Shown: positions 14,683-24,026 of the stretch, piece by piece
How the letters are laid out: every line of letters begins with the position of its first letter
Position numbering within the stretch: the stretch's first letter is position 1
NCBI RefSeq assembly: GCF_001571345.1
Contig: NZ_BCTP01000033.1
Location: forward strand, 1 to 32,557
DNA length: 32,557 bases
Direction: 5' to 3'
DNA from: Komagataeibacter xylinus NBRC 15237
Lineage (GTDB): Bacteria; Pseudomonadota; Alphaproteobacteria; Acetobacterales; Acetobacteraceae
Program-made: the position numbers and the translations under genes
Notes under the pieces: model-generated
The model's input: the letters and a program-made list of their open reading frames with translations, nothing else
What the model was told of the DNA's origin: nothing
Database searches by the model: none

Positions 14683-15534
14683 ATGTCCGACAGTCCCGTT
14701 ACTTCCTTTTCCGCCCAGTCCTCCATGAACGCGCTGTGGCAGGCCCGTTATGGCACGAAGCCGCCTGAAAAACCGCTGCCCGAAAGCCCGGTGGCACGCA
14801 GCCTCATGGCGCATCGCTCCGTGCGGCATTTCAGCCCCGCCCCCCTGCCTGAAGGCGTGGTGGAGGCAGCGATTGCCGCCGCCCAGTCGGCCTCGAGTTC
14901 ATGCAACCTGCAGGCGTGGAGCGTGATTGCCGTGCGCGACCCCGCGCGCCGCGCCCGGCTGGCCAGAATAGCGGGTGATCAGGCTTTCATCGCGCAGGCG
15001 CCGCTGTTCCTGGCGTGGGTGGTGGACCTGTCGCGCCTTGAGCATGTGGGCTATGCGCAGGGCCACGCACTGCCGGGGCTGGACTGCCTCGATACATTTC
15101 TGGGCGGCGTGGTGGATACGGCGCTGGCGGGGCAGAACGCGGCGGCGACGTTTGAATCCTACGGGTTGGGAATCGTGTACGTGGGTGCCGTGCGCAACCA
15201 GCCAGAGGCCATTGCCGCCGAGCTTGGCCTGCCGCCCAGGACATTCGCGCTGTTTGGCATGAGCGTGGGCTACCCCGACCGCGCCCGCCCCACCGCCATC
15301 AAGCCGCGCCTGCCGCAGGCTTCGGTGCTGCATGAGGAACGCTACAACCCTGCCACTGCTACCGATGATGCCAGCATCAGGGCTTATGACGCCTGCCTCG
15401 AAGCCAGCCGCGCGGGCGCGCGGAGCTGGAGCGAGAGTGTGGTGGCGCGGCTTGGCGATGTTGGCGCGCTCCATGGCCGCGAGCACCTGCCCGCCACCCT
15501 GCGTGCCTTGGGTTTTGTGCTGGGCAAGGCGTAA
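14683..15534 (+). CDS. NfsA-like NADPH-dependent FMN oxidoreductase (nitroreductase family)
   Basis: The 283-residue product is an NfsA-type member of the nitroreductase family, which binds FMN and reduces nitro compounds or flavins with NADPH. It shows the FMN-binding HRSVRHFSPAPLP (44-56) and SASSSCNLQAWSVIAV (69-84). It also has GGVVDTALAGQNAAATFESYGLG with the GIVYVGAVRNQPE continuation, and FALFGMSVGYP. The start at 14683 has GGAGG 7 bases upstream; ATG at 14677 is too close, and the frame upstream to 14530 has no family likeness. The physiological substrate is not known. Confidence 0.88.
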   Translation: MSDSPVTSFSAQSSMNALWQARYGTKPPEKPLPESPVARSLMAHRSVRHFSPAPLPEGVVEAAIAAAQSASSSCNLQAWSVIAVRDPARRARLARIAGDQAFIAQAPLFLAWVVDLSRLEHVGYAQGHALPGLDCLDTFLGGVVDTALAGQNAAATFESYGLGIVYVGAVRNQPEAIAAELGLPPRTFALFGMSVGYPDRARPTAIKPRLPQASVLHEERYNPATATDDASIRAYDACLEASRAGARSWSESVVARLGDVGALHGREHLPATLRALGFVLGKA

Positions 15535-15601
15535 AAGCAGGGGTCATGCGCACAGGGCGGGGTTGACCGGCGCAATGTTCTGGTGAACTTCTGATGTGGT
15601 T

Positions 15602-15646
15602 GCCCGCGGCTTGAGGCGGGCAGGGGCGCGCTCCGTATGGCGCGCC
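15602..15646 (+). promoter_or_regulatory. two hairpins in the ilvE leader
   Basis: Between the flavin-reductase stop and ilvE are two adjacent inverted repeats: GCCCGC/GCGGGC (15602-15621) and GGCGCGC/GCGCGCC (15625-15646). They could be an attenuator or simply end the upstream transcript. There is no T-run after either hairpin, and I see no leader peptide rich in branched-chain codons. A weak TTGACC lies upstream at 15569. Confidence 0.35.
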
Positions 15647-15675
15647 AGCGCCATGATGAAAGAGAAATAACGGCT

Positions 15676-16767
15676 ATGGACAGCGCCACTTCCCTTCCCT
15701 TCACGCTTTCACCCTCCGCGAACCCGGTCTCGCCCGAGCGCCGGGCGGAAATTCTGGCCAATCCCGGTTTCGGGCGTGTCTTTACCGACAACATGGTCGT
15801 GATCCGCTACCAGGAAGGCAAGGGGTGGCACGATGCCCGCGTACAGCCTTATGCGCCGTTCACCATCGACCCGGCGGCGGCCGTGCTGCACTACGCGCAG
15901 GAAATTTTCGAGGGCATGAAAGCCTACCGCACGGCGGAAGGCGGCATCACCCTGTTCCGCCCGCAGGCCAATGCCGCGCGCTTCCGCAAATCGGCGGCAC
16001 GCCTTGCCATGGCCGAACTGCCCGAAGACGTGTTTGTCGAGGCCGTGCGCCAGCTTGTGCGCGTGGACCATGCCTGGGTGCCGGGCAAGCCGGATGAGAG
16101 CCTTTACATCCGCCCCTACATGATTGCGAGCGAGACGTTCCTTGGCGTCAAGCCCGCGTCGGAATACCTGTTCATGGTCATTGCCTCGCCCGTGGGGGCG
16201 TATTTCGGGGCGGAAGCGGTGAGCGTGTGGGTGTCCGATTTCTGTCGCGCCGCCCCCGGCGGCACGGGCGAGGCCAAGTGCGGTGGCAACTATGCGGCAA
16301 GCCTGCTGGCCCAGCAGGAAGCCAAGGGCCATGGCTGCGCGCAGGTGCTGTTCCTTGATGCGGTGGAGCGCCGCTGGATCGAGGAAATGGGCGGCATGAA
16401 CGTGTTCTTCGTGTTCGATGACGGCTCGATTGCCACTCCGCCGCTGACCGGCACCATCCTGCGTGGCATCACCCGCGATTCGCTGCTCACCCTGGCGCGT
16501 GAGATGGGCCTGAATGTGCGCGAGGAGCCTTACGCCATTGACCAGCTTTATGCCGATGCCGCCTCGGGCCGCCTGAAGGAAGTGTTTGCCTGCGGCACGG
16601 CGGCGGTGGTCTCGCCCATCGGGCGCTTCCGTGGCCATAAGGGCGAGGCGGTGATTGGCAACGGCGCGGGCATTGGCCCGGTGACCGAAAAGCTGCGCAA
16701 TGCCCTGATCGGCATCCAGCGCGGCACGGCGCCCGACACCCATGGCTGGGTGGAAAAGGTGATCTGA
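15676..16767 (+). CDS. ilvE: branched-chain amino acid aminotransferase IlvE
   Basis: IlvE transfers the amino group between glutamate and the 2-keto acids of leucine, isoleucine and valine, using pyridoxal phosphate. The 363-residue product is of the longer (BCAT group II) kind. It has LHYAQEIFEGMKAYR (71-85), SLYIRPYMIASE, the cofactor lysine in GEAKCGGNYAASL (Lys201), EEMGGMNVFFVF, and GTILRGITRDSLL. Near the end is the phosphate-binding EVFACGTAAVVSPIG. The start at 15676 is preferred over an in-frame ATG at 15637, which would add a short basic tail; neither has a strong ribosome site. Repeat copy 4 begins 7 bp after the stop. Confidence 0.95.
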   Translation: MDSATSLPFTLSPSANPVSPERRAEILANPGFGRVFTDNMVVIRYQEGKGWHDARVQPYAPFTIDPAAAVLHYAQEIFEGMKAYRTAEGGITLFRPQANAARFRKSAARLAMAELPEDVFVEAVRQLVRVDHAWVPGKPDESLYIRPYMIASETFLGVKPASEYLFMVIASPVGAYFGAEAVSVWVSDFCRAAPGGTGEAKCGGNYAASLLAQQEAKGHGCAQVLFLDAVERRWIEEMGGMNVFFVFDDGSIATPPLTGTILRGITRDSLLTLAREMGLNVREEPYAIDQLYADAASGRLKEVFACGTAAVVSPIGRFRGHKGEAVIGNGAGIGPVTEKLRNALIGIQRGTAPDTHGWVEKVI

Positions 16768-16774
16768 ACCCAGA

Positions 16775-16857
16775 AGAAGTTTTTGGTGAAGCTTTTTTCA
16801 AAAAGCTTCGAAAAACGCCGCCTTTTTTCAAAAAGGCGGCACCCAGAAACTTTTATC
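16775..16857 (+). repeat. intergenic folded repeat, copy 4
   Basis: This is a full copy just after ilvE, with outer arms AAGTTTTTGGTG and CACCCAGAAACTT, and inner hairpins AAGCTTTTT/AAAAAGCTT and GCCGCCTTTTT/AAAAGGCGGC with a TCA loop. It is the only full-length copy between tandem genes rather than convergent ones; the next gene starts 120 bp later. It is in the same orientation as the other four. Confidence 0.92.
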
Positions 16858-16976
16858 TTTCTTCGGTGTCCGGTTCCGGTCATTGGCGTTAAATGGACGG
16901 GTCATGCCATAAGGCGTGGCCCGTTTTTGATTGAAGATGACCCCACGGGCGGCAGAAGGGCTGGAGACCAGATACG

Positions 16977-17369
16977 ATGGATGCAAACCGGCTGGATGTG
17001 ACAGGCCAGTGGGAGGGGCAGTTCAGCTACCCCCATGCGCTGCCGCCGGAGTCGTTTTCCGCATCGCTGTTTGAGGCAGGAGCCATGCTGGGCGGCACGG
17101 TCACGGAACGCGCGCCATCGGCGCAGGCGTGCTTCATTGCCACCGTGCAGGGCCAGCGCCATGGCGTGACCGTGCGCTTTACCAAAACCTATGACGGCAG
17201 CGGGAACCGCCAACACCCGGTGCTCTACACCGGCCTGCTCAATGCCGATGGCACCGAAATTGAAGGGGAGTGGCGGATTGCCGGGTCATGGTCGGGGGCA
17301 TTTCGCATGTCGCGCCGCAAGGGTGCTGCAACCGCTGCACGACGTGAAGCCGAAGCCCTGGTCGATTGA
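16977..17369 (+). CDS. small beta-rich protein, unknown function
   Basis: The 130-residue product has no signal peptide or membrane helix. Alternating hydrophobic residues and recurring Gly/Trp patterns (GQWEGQFSY at 10-18, GTEIEGEWRIAGSWSGAFRMS near the end) suggest a small beta-barrel or lipocalin-like fold. A GxW motif starts the chain and ends the barrel. GGAG lies 10 bases before the ATG. The C-terminal tail is basic and alanine-rich. I do not recognise a named family. The base composition fits the chromosome, so recent transfer is not indicated. Confidence 0.75.
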   Translation: MDANRLDVTGQWEGQFSYPHALPPESFSASLFEAGAMLGGTVTERAPSAQACFIATVQGQRHGVTVRFTKTYDGSGNRQHPVLYTGLLNADGTEIEGEWRIAGSWSGAFRMSRRKGAATAARREAEALVD

Positions 17370-17414
17370 GTCCGTGCCCCTGATTGTTCCCGATCCAGAC
17401 CGGAAATCTCAAAA

Positions 17415-17783
17415 ATGATCTATGAAGGCCCGCGTGACATGACGGATCAGGAGATCGAGGCGGTCCTGTCCGACAGTGCTGCGGGCGCGCGACGCAGGAT
17501 CGAGGCCGTTCTGTCAGCCATTTATTACGGTGAATGCGAATGGGCCGGAGATATCCTGATAAAGGAATTCAGTCGCGCGGATGAAGACGAACGCATTTCC
17601 CTGTGCATCCTGTCGGGAACCTATTACCTCATGCGCAAGACGACTTACAGGATCAGGGAAAGCCTGGCCTTGGCAAAGGCGTTCCATAAGACAGTGAATA
17701 AACAGATACCTTATGCCGAAGGCACTGTACAGGACTGCATTGAAGAGCTGGAACATTGCATGAAAATTTTTGGCAAGAAATGA
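17415..17783 (+). CDS. small helical protein, unknown function
   Basis: The 122-residue product appears all-helical and charged. It begins IYEGPRDMTDQEIEAVLSD, has ISLCILSGTYYLMRKTTYRI in the middle and QDCIEELEHCMKIFGKK at the end. There is no signal peptide. Base composition is lower in GC than the neighbouring cobalamin genes. The initiating ATG at 17415 has GGAA 10 bases upstream; an in-frame ATG at 17439 is an alternative. It follows the beta-rich gene by 45 bp and could be cotranscribed. Its shape would fit a small regulatory or immunity protein, but no partner toxin is visible, so no function is given. Confidence 0.7.
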   Translation: MIYEGPRDMTDQEIEAVLSDSAAGARRRIEAVLSAIYYGECEWAGDILIKEFSRADEDERISLCILSGTYYLMRKTTYRIRESLALAKAFHKTVNKQIPYAEGTVQDCIEELEHCMKIFGKK

Positions 17784-17835
17784 TCCGGTTTGCGGTGAAT
17801 ATTTTTCAAACAGACAATTCCCGGCACCCTGATTC

Positions 17836-18411
17836 ATGACAGGCAACAGATTGATCCCGGCAACCGGGATTTCCGCATTCTGTATTCTGTTGCTGTCTGC
17901 CGCCTGCATGGCTCATGCGAGACCGAAAGCCGTGCCGGCTGACACGACATGGTCACGCGTGCCGGGCACGGCGCAACTGGCCGGTTATGCCTACCGGCGT
18001 GCCTTCAGGCATGTCAGCGTGCCAAACGGGCATGGGGGGCTGATCCAGTACAGTACGGGCAGGGGCGCGCTGCTCACCTGTGCGGGTCAGGACGTGCTGC
18101 TCATGCCGCAGGGCGCGCCGTTTGACCGGGCGGTGGACAACATGTTCCGCTACAATGTCCTGACGGATGCAGCCCTTGCGCCTGCCGATGTGGCACAGGA
18201 CTTGCGGCACCTGACCTGCGGGCCTGACGGGCATTTCACATTTGGCGACCTGCCTGCCGGTGCGTGGTATGTCGTGACCATGATTGGCAGCGATCCCGGT
18301 GATGTGGCAGTCAGCGCGGTCCGCACGCAGGCGGATCAGACCGCTCATGTTACCTTGCAGCATCGCTGGAACTGGCCACCTTCATGGCGGCATCCACCAT
18401 CCCTGTGGTAG
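17836..18411 (+). CDS. secreted protein with carboxypeptidase-regulatory-like segment
   Basis: The 191-residue product has a signal peptide (residues 1-29, hydrophobic ISAFCILLLSAACMAHA, probable cleavage after AHA). A cysteine at 24 is not in a good lipobox. The mature part has GHFTFGDLPAGAWYVVTMI, which resembles the beta-sandwich segment of carboxypeptidase-regulatory-like or Cna-B domains, and ends in an unusual Trp/Pro/His-rich tail (WNWPPSWRHPPSLW). Two cysteines (LLTCAGQD, HLTCGPDG) could form a disulfide. It is likely periplasmic or surface exposed. The exact function is unknown. It converges on thiC with repeat copy 5 between. Confidence 0.75.
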   Translation: MTGNRLIPATGISAFCILLLSAACMAHARPKAVPADTTWSRVPGTAQLAGYAYRRAFRHVSVPNGHGGLIQYSTGRGALLTCAGQDVLLMPQGAPFDRAVDNMFRYNVLTDAALAPADVAQDLRHLTCGPDGHFTFGDLPAGAWYVVTMIGSDPGDVAVSAVRTQADQTAHVTLQHRWNWPPSWRHPPSLW

Positions 18412-18420
18412 AATGCCGAT

Positions 18421-18496
18421 AGAAGTTTTTGGTGAAGCTTTTTTCAAAAAGCTTAAAAGAGTACCGCCTTTTTGAAAAAAGGCGGCACCCGAAACC
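18421..18496 (+). repeat. intergenic folded repeat, copy 5 (right arm eroded)
   Basis: The left arm, both inner hairpins (AAGCTTTTT/AAAAAGCTT; CCGCCTTTTT/AAAAAGGCGG) and the CACCCGAAAC start of the right arm are present, but the AACTTTTAT end is missing and the sequence runs into thiC. The thiC stop codon lies 7 bp further on. It lies between convergent 3' ends. Confidence 0.9.
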
Positions 18497-18502
18497 GTCT
18501 GT

Positions 18503-20588
<2,086 letters not shown>

Positions 20589-20593
20589 CGGTC

Positions 20594-20622
20594 AGGATCA
20601 TCAATCGCGCCTGTCTTGTCAA
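20594..20622 (-). promoter_or_regulatory. possible thiC promoter
   Basis: A perfect TTGACA (20622-20617) with a 17-base spacer and a poor -10 GATCCT (20599-20594) would start RNA at the riboswitch 5' end. The same 150-bp gap also holds the divergent ade promoter. Confidence 0.45.
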
Positions 20623-20693
20623 TCATGCAGGCAGGACGCGGGGCGCAGGACCTGAAAAAGAATTCGTGTGCCGATTTGCCAGCCGCCCTGTTG

Positions 20694-20702
20694 TGATAGA
20701 AT
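20694..20702 (+). promoter_or_regulatory. probable ade promoter (extended -10)
   Basis: TGATAGAAT (20694-20702) is a good extended -10 box, with TTTGCC/TTGCCA 15-16 bases upstream as a weak -35. It predicts RNA starting near 20709, which puts the ATG at 20701 outside the message and supports the ade start at 20740. Confidence 0.5.
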
Positions 20703-20739
20703 GGCATGGAACATCATTTTGCGGGGAAGCGGTACAGTA

Positions 20740-22440
20740 ATGGCAGCAAGCACGATTTCCAGCCGGATTGCACAGGGTAGCGGGCGCGCGGTGGCCGATA
20801 CCGTCATCCGTAATGTGCGTCTGTTCGATCTGGTGACGGGGGAGCTGCTGCCAACCGATATCGCCATCTGTGGCGACACGATTGTCGGCACGCTCGACCA
20901 TTACGAGGGCACGAACGTGATCGAGGGCCGGGGCCGCATTGCCGTGCCCGGCTTCATCGATACGCACCTGCATGTCGAATCCTCGCTCATCACGCCCTTC
21001 GAGTTCGATCGCTGCGTGCTGCCCCACGGCGTGACCACCGCCATATGCGACCCGCACGAGATGGCCAACGTGCTCGGCCGCCCGGCGCTGGATTACTTTA
21101 CCGAAGCCGCGCTGCGCACGGTCATGGACCTGCGGGTCAACCTGTCGAGCTGCGTGCCTTCCACCCATCTTGAAACCTCGGGCGCCACGCTGGGGGCCAC
21201 CGACCTGCTGGCCTATCGCGACCACCCCAAGGTGATTGGCCTGGCCGAGTTCATGAACATTCCCGGCGTGCTCAATGGCGACCCGGTCTGTATGGAAAAG
21301 CTGGAAGCCTTTGCCGGTGGCCATATCGACGGCCATGCCCCGCTGCTGCGCGGGCGCAGGCTTAATGGCTACCTCAGTGCGGGCATCACCACCGACCACG
21401 AGGCCACTACGGCTGAAGAGGCGCTGGAAAAAGTGCGCAAGGGCATGATGGTGCTGATCCGCGAAGGTTCGGTGTGCAAGGACCTGCGTGCGCTGGTGCC
21501 GCTGCTCAACCCGGTTACGTCGCCGTTCTTCGCCTTCTGCACCGATGACCGCAACCCGCTGGAAATCGCGCATGAAGGCCATCTGGACTACCTCATCCGC
21601 CTGGCCATCTCGCTCGGCGTCGAGCCGCTGGCCGCCTATCGCAGCGCCTCGCTCAGTGCGGCCAATGCCTTTGGGCTGCGTGACCGGGGCATGATCGCGC
21701 CGGGCAGGCGCGCCGATATCGTGCTGCTTGATGACCTGCGTGAATGCGTTGTGTCGGACGTGATCAGCGCGGGCCGCCTGGTGGATGACGCGCTGTTTGC
21801 CGCCCGTGAGGTCATTCCCCCCGTGGGGCTGGAGAGCATCAGCCTGCCCGCCCCGGTCAGTGCCACGGACATGGAAATAAAGGGCAGCGGCACGCAGCGC
21901 CCCGTGATCGGCCTGCTGCCCGGCCAGATCATCACACCCTTCCTGCATGCCGACCTGCCGGTGGCGGATGGAATCGTGCAGCCTGACGGGGCGCAGGATA
22001 TCGCGCGCATCTGCGTGGTGGCGCGGCATGGGCATAACGACAATATCGGCCGTGGGTTTGTGAAGGGTTTTGGCCTGTCGGGCGGGGCGCTGGCCTCATC
22101 GGTGGGGCATGACAGCCATAATATATGCGTGGTGGGCATGAACGATGCCGACATGGCGCTGGCGGTCAACCATCTGGAAAAGACCGGCGGCGGCTTTGTG
22201 GTGGTGCGCGATGGCGCAGTGGTGGCCGACATGCCGCTGCCCGTGGCCGGGTTGATGAGCGATGCGCCGTTCGAGACCGTGCGCGACCAGCTTGAAGTGC
22301 TGCGTGCCGCCGCCCGCGCCCTGGGCTGCCAGCTTGATGAGCCGTTTCTCCAGCTTGCCTTCCTGCCGCTGCCGGTGATCCCGCACCTCAAGATCACGGA
22401 TTTCGGCATGGTCGATGTCAACCGGATGGAACTGGTCTGA
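20740..22440 (+). CDS. ade: adenine deaminase
   Basis: Adenine deaminase of the amidohydrolase superfamily hydrolyses adenine to hypoxanthine and ammonia. The 566-residue product has [20 protein letters not shown] (metal-binding HxH and Glu), [36 protein letters not shown], and the C-terminal [20 protein letters not shown] and [13 protein letters not shown] segments that mark the Ade family. The start at 20740 has GGGGA 13 bases upstream and fits the promoter at 20694-20702; the ATG at 20701 lies inside that promoter. The gene is divergent from thiC and is followed after 22 bp by the recombinase gene, so it may be the first gene of a four-gene transcript. Confidence 0.93.
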   Translation: MAASTISSRIAQGSGRAVADTVIRNVRLFDLVTGELLPTDIAICGDTIVGTLDHYEGTNVIEGRGRIAVPGFIDTHLHVESSLITPFEFDRCVLPHGVTTAICDPHEMANVLGRPALDYFTEAALRTVMDLRVNLSSCVPSTHLETSGATLGATDLLAYRDHPKVIGLAEFMNIPGVLNGDPVCMEKLEAFAGGHIDGHAPLLRGRRLNGYLSAGITTDHEATTAEEALEKVRKGMMVLIREGSVCKDLRALVPLLNPVTSPFFAFCTDDRNPLEIAHEGHLDYLIRLAISLGVEPLAAYRSASLSAANAFGLRDRGMIAPGRRADIVLLDDLRECVVSDVISAGRLVDDALFAAREVIPPVGLESISLPAPVSATDMEIKGSGTQRPVIGLLPGQIITPFLHADLPVADGIVQPDGAQDIARICVVARHGHNDNIGRGFVKGFGLSGGALASSVGHDSHNICVVGMNDADMALAVNHLEKTGGGFVVVRDGAVVADMPLPVAGLMSDAPFETVRDQLEVLRAAARALGCQLDEPFLQLAFLPLPVIPHLKITDFGMVDVNRMELV

Positions 22441-22462
22441 TCCGGCCAGGCAGGAAGTGCCC

Positions 22463-23329
22463 ATGATCCCGCCACAGGAAGCTCCCACGCGGGAGGCCAC
22501 GGCCACCCTGCGCGCCTACCGGGCGGACTGGGTGCATTTTACGCAATGGTGCGCGGAACACGCGATTTCCCCCATTCCCGCAGCGCCTGATGGTGTGGCG
22601 GCCTACCTGCGCAGTCTGGGCAGGTTCGCCCCCGCCACCATCCGCCGCCGCCTTGCCGCCATTGGCAAGATGCACCGTTTCAATGGTCTGGCGTGGGATG
22701 TCACGCATCCGCTCATCCGCGCGGCGCTGGCCGAGATGCTGGAGCAGGCCCGCCGCCCCGCGCAGCCCGCCGCCGTGGTCACGCCCGCCATGCTGCGCGC
22801 CATGTCCGAACGCTGCACCGACGGCGTGCGCGGCCTGCGTGATCGCTGCCTGTTGCTGTTCGGCTTCGCGGGCGCGCTGCGCCGTTCGGAACTGGTGGGC
22901 CTGCAGGTGGAAGATGTGCGCCTTACCCCCCAAGCGGTCATGCTGACGGTGCGCGACGGCCATGAGGCCCCAACCATTGCGCTGCCCGTGGCGCAGGAGC
23001 GCGACCTGTGCCCGGCAGCCGCCTTTACGGCATGGCAGCAGGTGGCGCACCGGCAGACCGGGCCGCTGTTCCGTGCCATCTCCAAGGGCGAGCGCGTGGG
23101 CGGGCGGGCGCTGACCCCTTATGCCGTGACCCGCATCCTGCAACGCCGGGCGCTGATGGCCGAAGTGCCACCCGCCACCGTGGCCCGGCTCAGCGCCCAT
23201 GCGTTGCGGGCGGGGTTTATTGTCGAGGCCCTGCGCCACGGCATGGATGCCACGGTTCTTGGCCAGCGCACCCGCTACCGCGATCCGCGCGCCCTGCGCC
23301 CCTATGCCGAACTGCTTGCCCATGACTGA
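22463..23329 (+). CDS. tyrosine-type recombinase with altered catalytic residues
   Basis: The 288-residue product has a SAM-like N-terminal core-binding domain (residues 11-96) and a C-terminal tyrosine-recombinase catalytic domain. Aligned by eye to XerD, Arg140 (GALRRSEL), His246-Arg249 (SAHALRAG) and the nucleophile Tyr281 (LRPYAELL) fall at the expected spacings. The active-site Lys position holds Arg164 and the second His/Trp position holds Tyr272. AGGAAG lies 7 bases before the ATG. It overlaps the next gene by 8 bp. Since it is fused in one transcript with a kleisin-like gene rather than flanked by att sites, a chromosome or plasmid maintenance role is as likely as integration. Confidence 0.85.
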   Translation: MIPPQEAPTREATATLRAYRADWVHFTQWCAEHAISPIPAAPDGVAAYLRSLGRFAPATIRRRLAAIGKMHRFNGLAWDVTHPLIRAALAEMLEQARRPAQPAAVVTPAMLRAMSERCTDGVRGLRDRCLLLFGFAGALRRSELVGLQVEDVRLTPQAVMLTVRDGHEAPTIALPVAQERDLCPAAAFTAWQQVAHRQTGPLFRAISKGERVGGRALTPYAVTRILQRRALMAEVPPATVARLSAHALRAGFIVEALRHGMDATVLGQRTRYRDPRALRPYAELLAHD

Positions 23330-24026
23330 AACCCTGCGCCTGCCCTGGGCCGACCTGCCACCCGCCACCGCCCCGCGCGAGGAAGAAGGTGCCGCCCCGG
23401 CCCGCCGGCCGCCCGCGCGCCGGGGGCGGCGACCGCTTTCCGCCTGGCCCGCGCCTGCAGGGCCACTGCCCTGGCAGGGCTGGCACCTTTTGGTGCATGG
23501 GGCTGATGCGGCCATGACTGCCTTTGCTGCCGAAGCTGCCGGGCCGGGACTGATTCCATGGCCGTTCGATGCGGAGCGCGTGGAGGAAGACATGTTCGCG
23601 CTGGCCATAGGCGCCAACAGGCCCGGTCAGGAACGGGGCGGCCTGTCGGTGGAAGGGTGCCGCATCCTTGCCCGCCAGTTCCGCGCGGCGGCGGAGGCGC
23701 GTCATGCCCGCCTCGCCCTGCGGCCTGATGGCGCCTGCCCGCTGGATTTCAATCGCCTGGTACCCGTGCCGGACCGCATCCTGCACCTTGGCGCGACCCA
23801 CCCCGATGCCCGCGCCTGGCTCATGGCCAACTGGGGCGTGCTGGAAGCCCCTGCCCAGATGGCGCCGCTGCCGGGGCGCAAGGCGGGCAGGCGGCTGCCG
23901 CGCGGGCATCGGGCCGTGGTGTACGGCTTCTTTACCCGTGGCGGCACGCCAGCGCCCGTGGTGCGCCGGATGGAGGAGCACTCCCCCCAACTGACCTTCC
24001 GCCTGACCGGGCGGCCTTTGACATGA
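23322..24026 (+). CDS. unrecognised protein between recombinase and ScpA-like genes
   Basis: The 234-residue product begins with a proline/arginine-rich, probably disordered stretch (about residues 10-45). A mixed domain follows with WQGWHLLVHGADAAMTAF, MFALAIGANRPGQE and PLDFNRLVPVPDRILHLG, then ANWGVLEAPAQMAPLPGRKA. It ends with a positively charged region (GRKAGRRLPRGHRAVVYGFF). There is no signal peptide or membrane helix. It overlaps the recombinase stop by 8 bp and the ScpA-like start by ATGA. I do not recognise a family. By position it could replace ScpB as the partner of the kleisin, or bridge it to the recombinase; both are guesses. Confidence 0.8.
   Translation: MTETLRLPWADLPPATAPREEEGAAPARRPPARRGRRPLSAWPAPAGPLPWQGWHLLVHGADAAMTAFAAEAAGPGLIPWPFDAERVEEDMFALAIGANRPGQERGGLSVEGCRILARQFRAAAEARHARLALRPDGACPLDFNRLVPVPDRILHLGATHPDARAWLMANWGVLEAPAQMAPLPGRKAGRRLPRGHRAVVYGFFTRGGTPAPVVRRMEEHSPQLTFRLTGRPLT

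Noticed and set aside
20701-20739. Earlier ATG for ade at 20701
   Set aside because: It falls within the extended -10 box of the probable ade promoter and has no ribosome site; 20740 is preferred.
20623-22035. Minus-strand frame of 470 codons opposite ade
   Set aside because: It covers the ade gene on the other strand and has shadow composition (His/Gln/Arg-rich); ade has clear family motifs.
22418-23617. Minus-strand frame of 399 codons opposite the recombinase
   Set aside because: The recombinase motifs on the plus strand are convincing and this frame has no recognisable protein character.
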